A DNA stretch of 64,000 nt from NCBI GenBank assembly GCA_009698675.1, contig WLPT01000007.1:26410-90409 (forward strand). The letters are read 5' to 3'. The position numbers and the translations under genes are program-made. Origin of the DNA: Actinomycetota bacterium (GTDB lineage Bacteria; Actinomycetota; Actinomycetes; Nanopelagicales; Nanopelagicaceae). This document shows, piece after piece, positions 63,800 to 64,000 of the stretch; position 1 is the stretch's first letter, and each line of letters opens with the position of its first letter. The notes beneath the pieces were generated by a model that saw only the letters and a list, made by a program, of their open reading frames with translations, did not search any database and was not told the origin of the DNA.

Positions 63800-64000
63800 G
63801 CCTTCTGTTTTATTTGTATGTGTACATAACGCCGGCCGCTCTCAAATGGCCGCCGGTTTTATGCAACACCTAGGCAACGGGCAGGTAGATGTTTTATCTG
63901 CCGGCTCTGCCCCAAAAGATTCAATTAATCCAATTGCGATTGAAGCAATGGCAGAAGTTGGTATCGATATCGCCAATAATGTGCCCAAAGTATTAACGCC
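63789..64000 (+). CDS. arsC: Arsenate reductase-like low-molecular-weight phosphatase (3' end outside window)
   Basis: The first 70 residues are visible. The active site CVHNAGR (Cys11, Arg17; CX5R) follows PSVLFV, and SQMAAGFMQHL continues the LMW-PTPase fold; SAGSAPKDSINP matches arsenate reductases. GTG start lies 11 bp inside the aquaporin gene. Thioredoxin- or mycothiol-dependent arsenate reduction is likely; a protein-tyrosine phosphatase is the alternative since the C-terminal half is not in view. Confidence 0.85.
   Translation, partial: MIVKPSVLFVCVHNAGRSQMAAGFMQHLGNGQVDVLSAGSAPKDSINPIAIEAMAEVGIDIANNVPKVLT

Overview
The window looks like chromosomal DNA of a streamlined, moderately low-G+C actinobacterium, most like the freshwater acI / Nanopelagicales lineage. 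Actinobacterial markers are two WhiB proteins, MtrAB, PdtaS, a mycothiol deacetylase (MshB), MoeZ, DUF3117, DUF3107, DUF3499, DUF5719, an Rv3235-like protein, and an actinobacterial DapD/DapC. The genome is very compact. Only a few intergenic spaces exceed 100 bases. The largest non-protein stretch (46081-46385) holds the whiB1 upstream region and a tRNA-Arg. No insertion sequence, prophage, CRISPR array or rRNA gene is visible. The lineage assignment is inference from gene content and base composition judged by eye; no search was run.

Layout. (1) 1-1320: end of purK, then purE. (2) 1321-8035: CoA-binding protein, UDP-glucose dehydrogenase, an LCP cell-wall ligase, a membrane glycosyltransferase, a Wzm/Wzt-type polysaccharide exporter and a SpoIID/LytB protein; together an envelope-polysaccharide locus. 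(3) 8015-16885: dapD, a LOG-family protein, SRPBCC protein, lone sigma-region-4 protein, DUF3117, pepA, O-methyltransferase, htrA, tatB, mrp, DUF1003 and an MgtE-N/CBS protein. This order resembles the dapD-sigE-htrA-tatB-mrp region of Mycobacterium, but sigE and rseA are missing. (4) 16908-23924: EamA, PHP, MarC, a DEAD helicase, DUF3107, TetR, moeZ, mshB and a small membrane protein. (5) 23910-26972: cysS, an SH3-like protein, ferredoxin and dapC. (6) 26976-46080: nucleotide-sugar synthase, WhiB2-like, giant glycosyltransferase, DUF5719, DUF3499, phosphomannomutase, ahcY, mtrAB, comF, secA, Rv3235-like, SAF protein, CpaE-like protein, DUF6912, pdtaS and whiB1. (7) 46246-54394: tRNA-Arg, msrAB, AlkA-like glycosylase, DUF4389, LacI regulator, PatB, FAD oxidoreductase, PLP sulfur enzyme, small membrane proteins and hpf. 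(8) 54391-64000: TerC, alpha-glucosidase, a two-component system, two methyltransferases, argG, an FKBP lipoprotein, an aquaporin and the start of an arsenate-reductase-like gene.

Functional themes are envelope polysaccharide and cell-wall assembly (Ugd, LCP, exporter, SpoIID, MtrAB, nucleotide-sugar genes), lysine/DAP synthesis (dapD, dapC), thiol and redox chemistry (mshB, moeZ, msrAB, sulfur PLP enzymes, ferredoxin, WhiB), and protein export and quality control (secA, tatB, htrA).

The most striking sequence-level pattern is promoter placement. About two dozen genes carry a TANNNT hexamer that ends 6-8 bases before the start codon, the signature of leaderless transcripts, and this pattern decides several start codons. 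A small second set (DUF3117, ferredoxin, both whiB genes, ahcY, DUF1003) has a strong Shine-Dalgarno sequence instead. Convergent genes almost always overlap tail to tail, several sharing a 4-bp stop-codon overlap, so there is no room for classical terminators.
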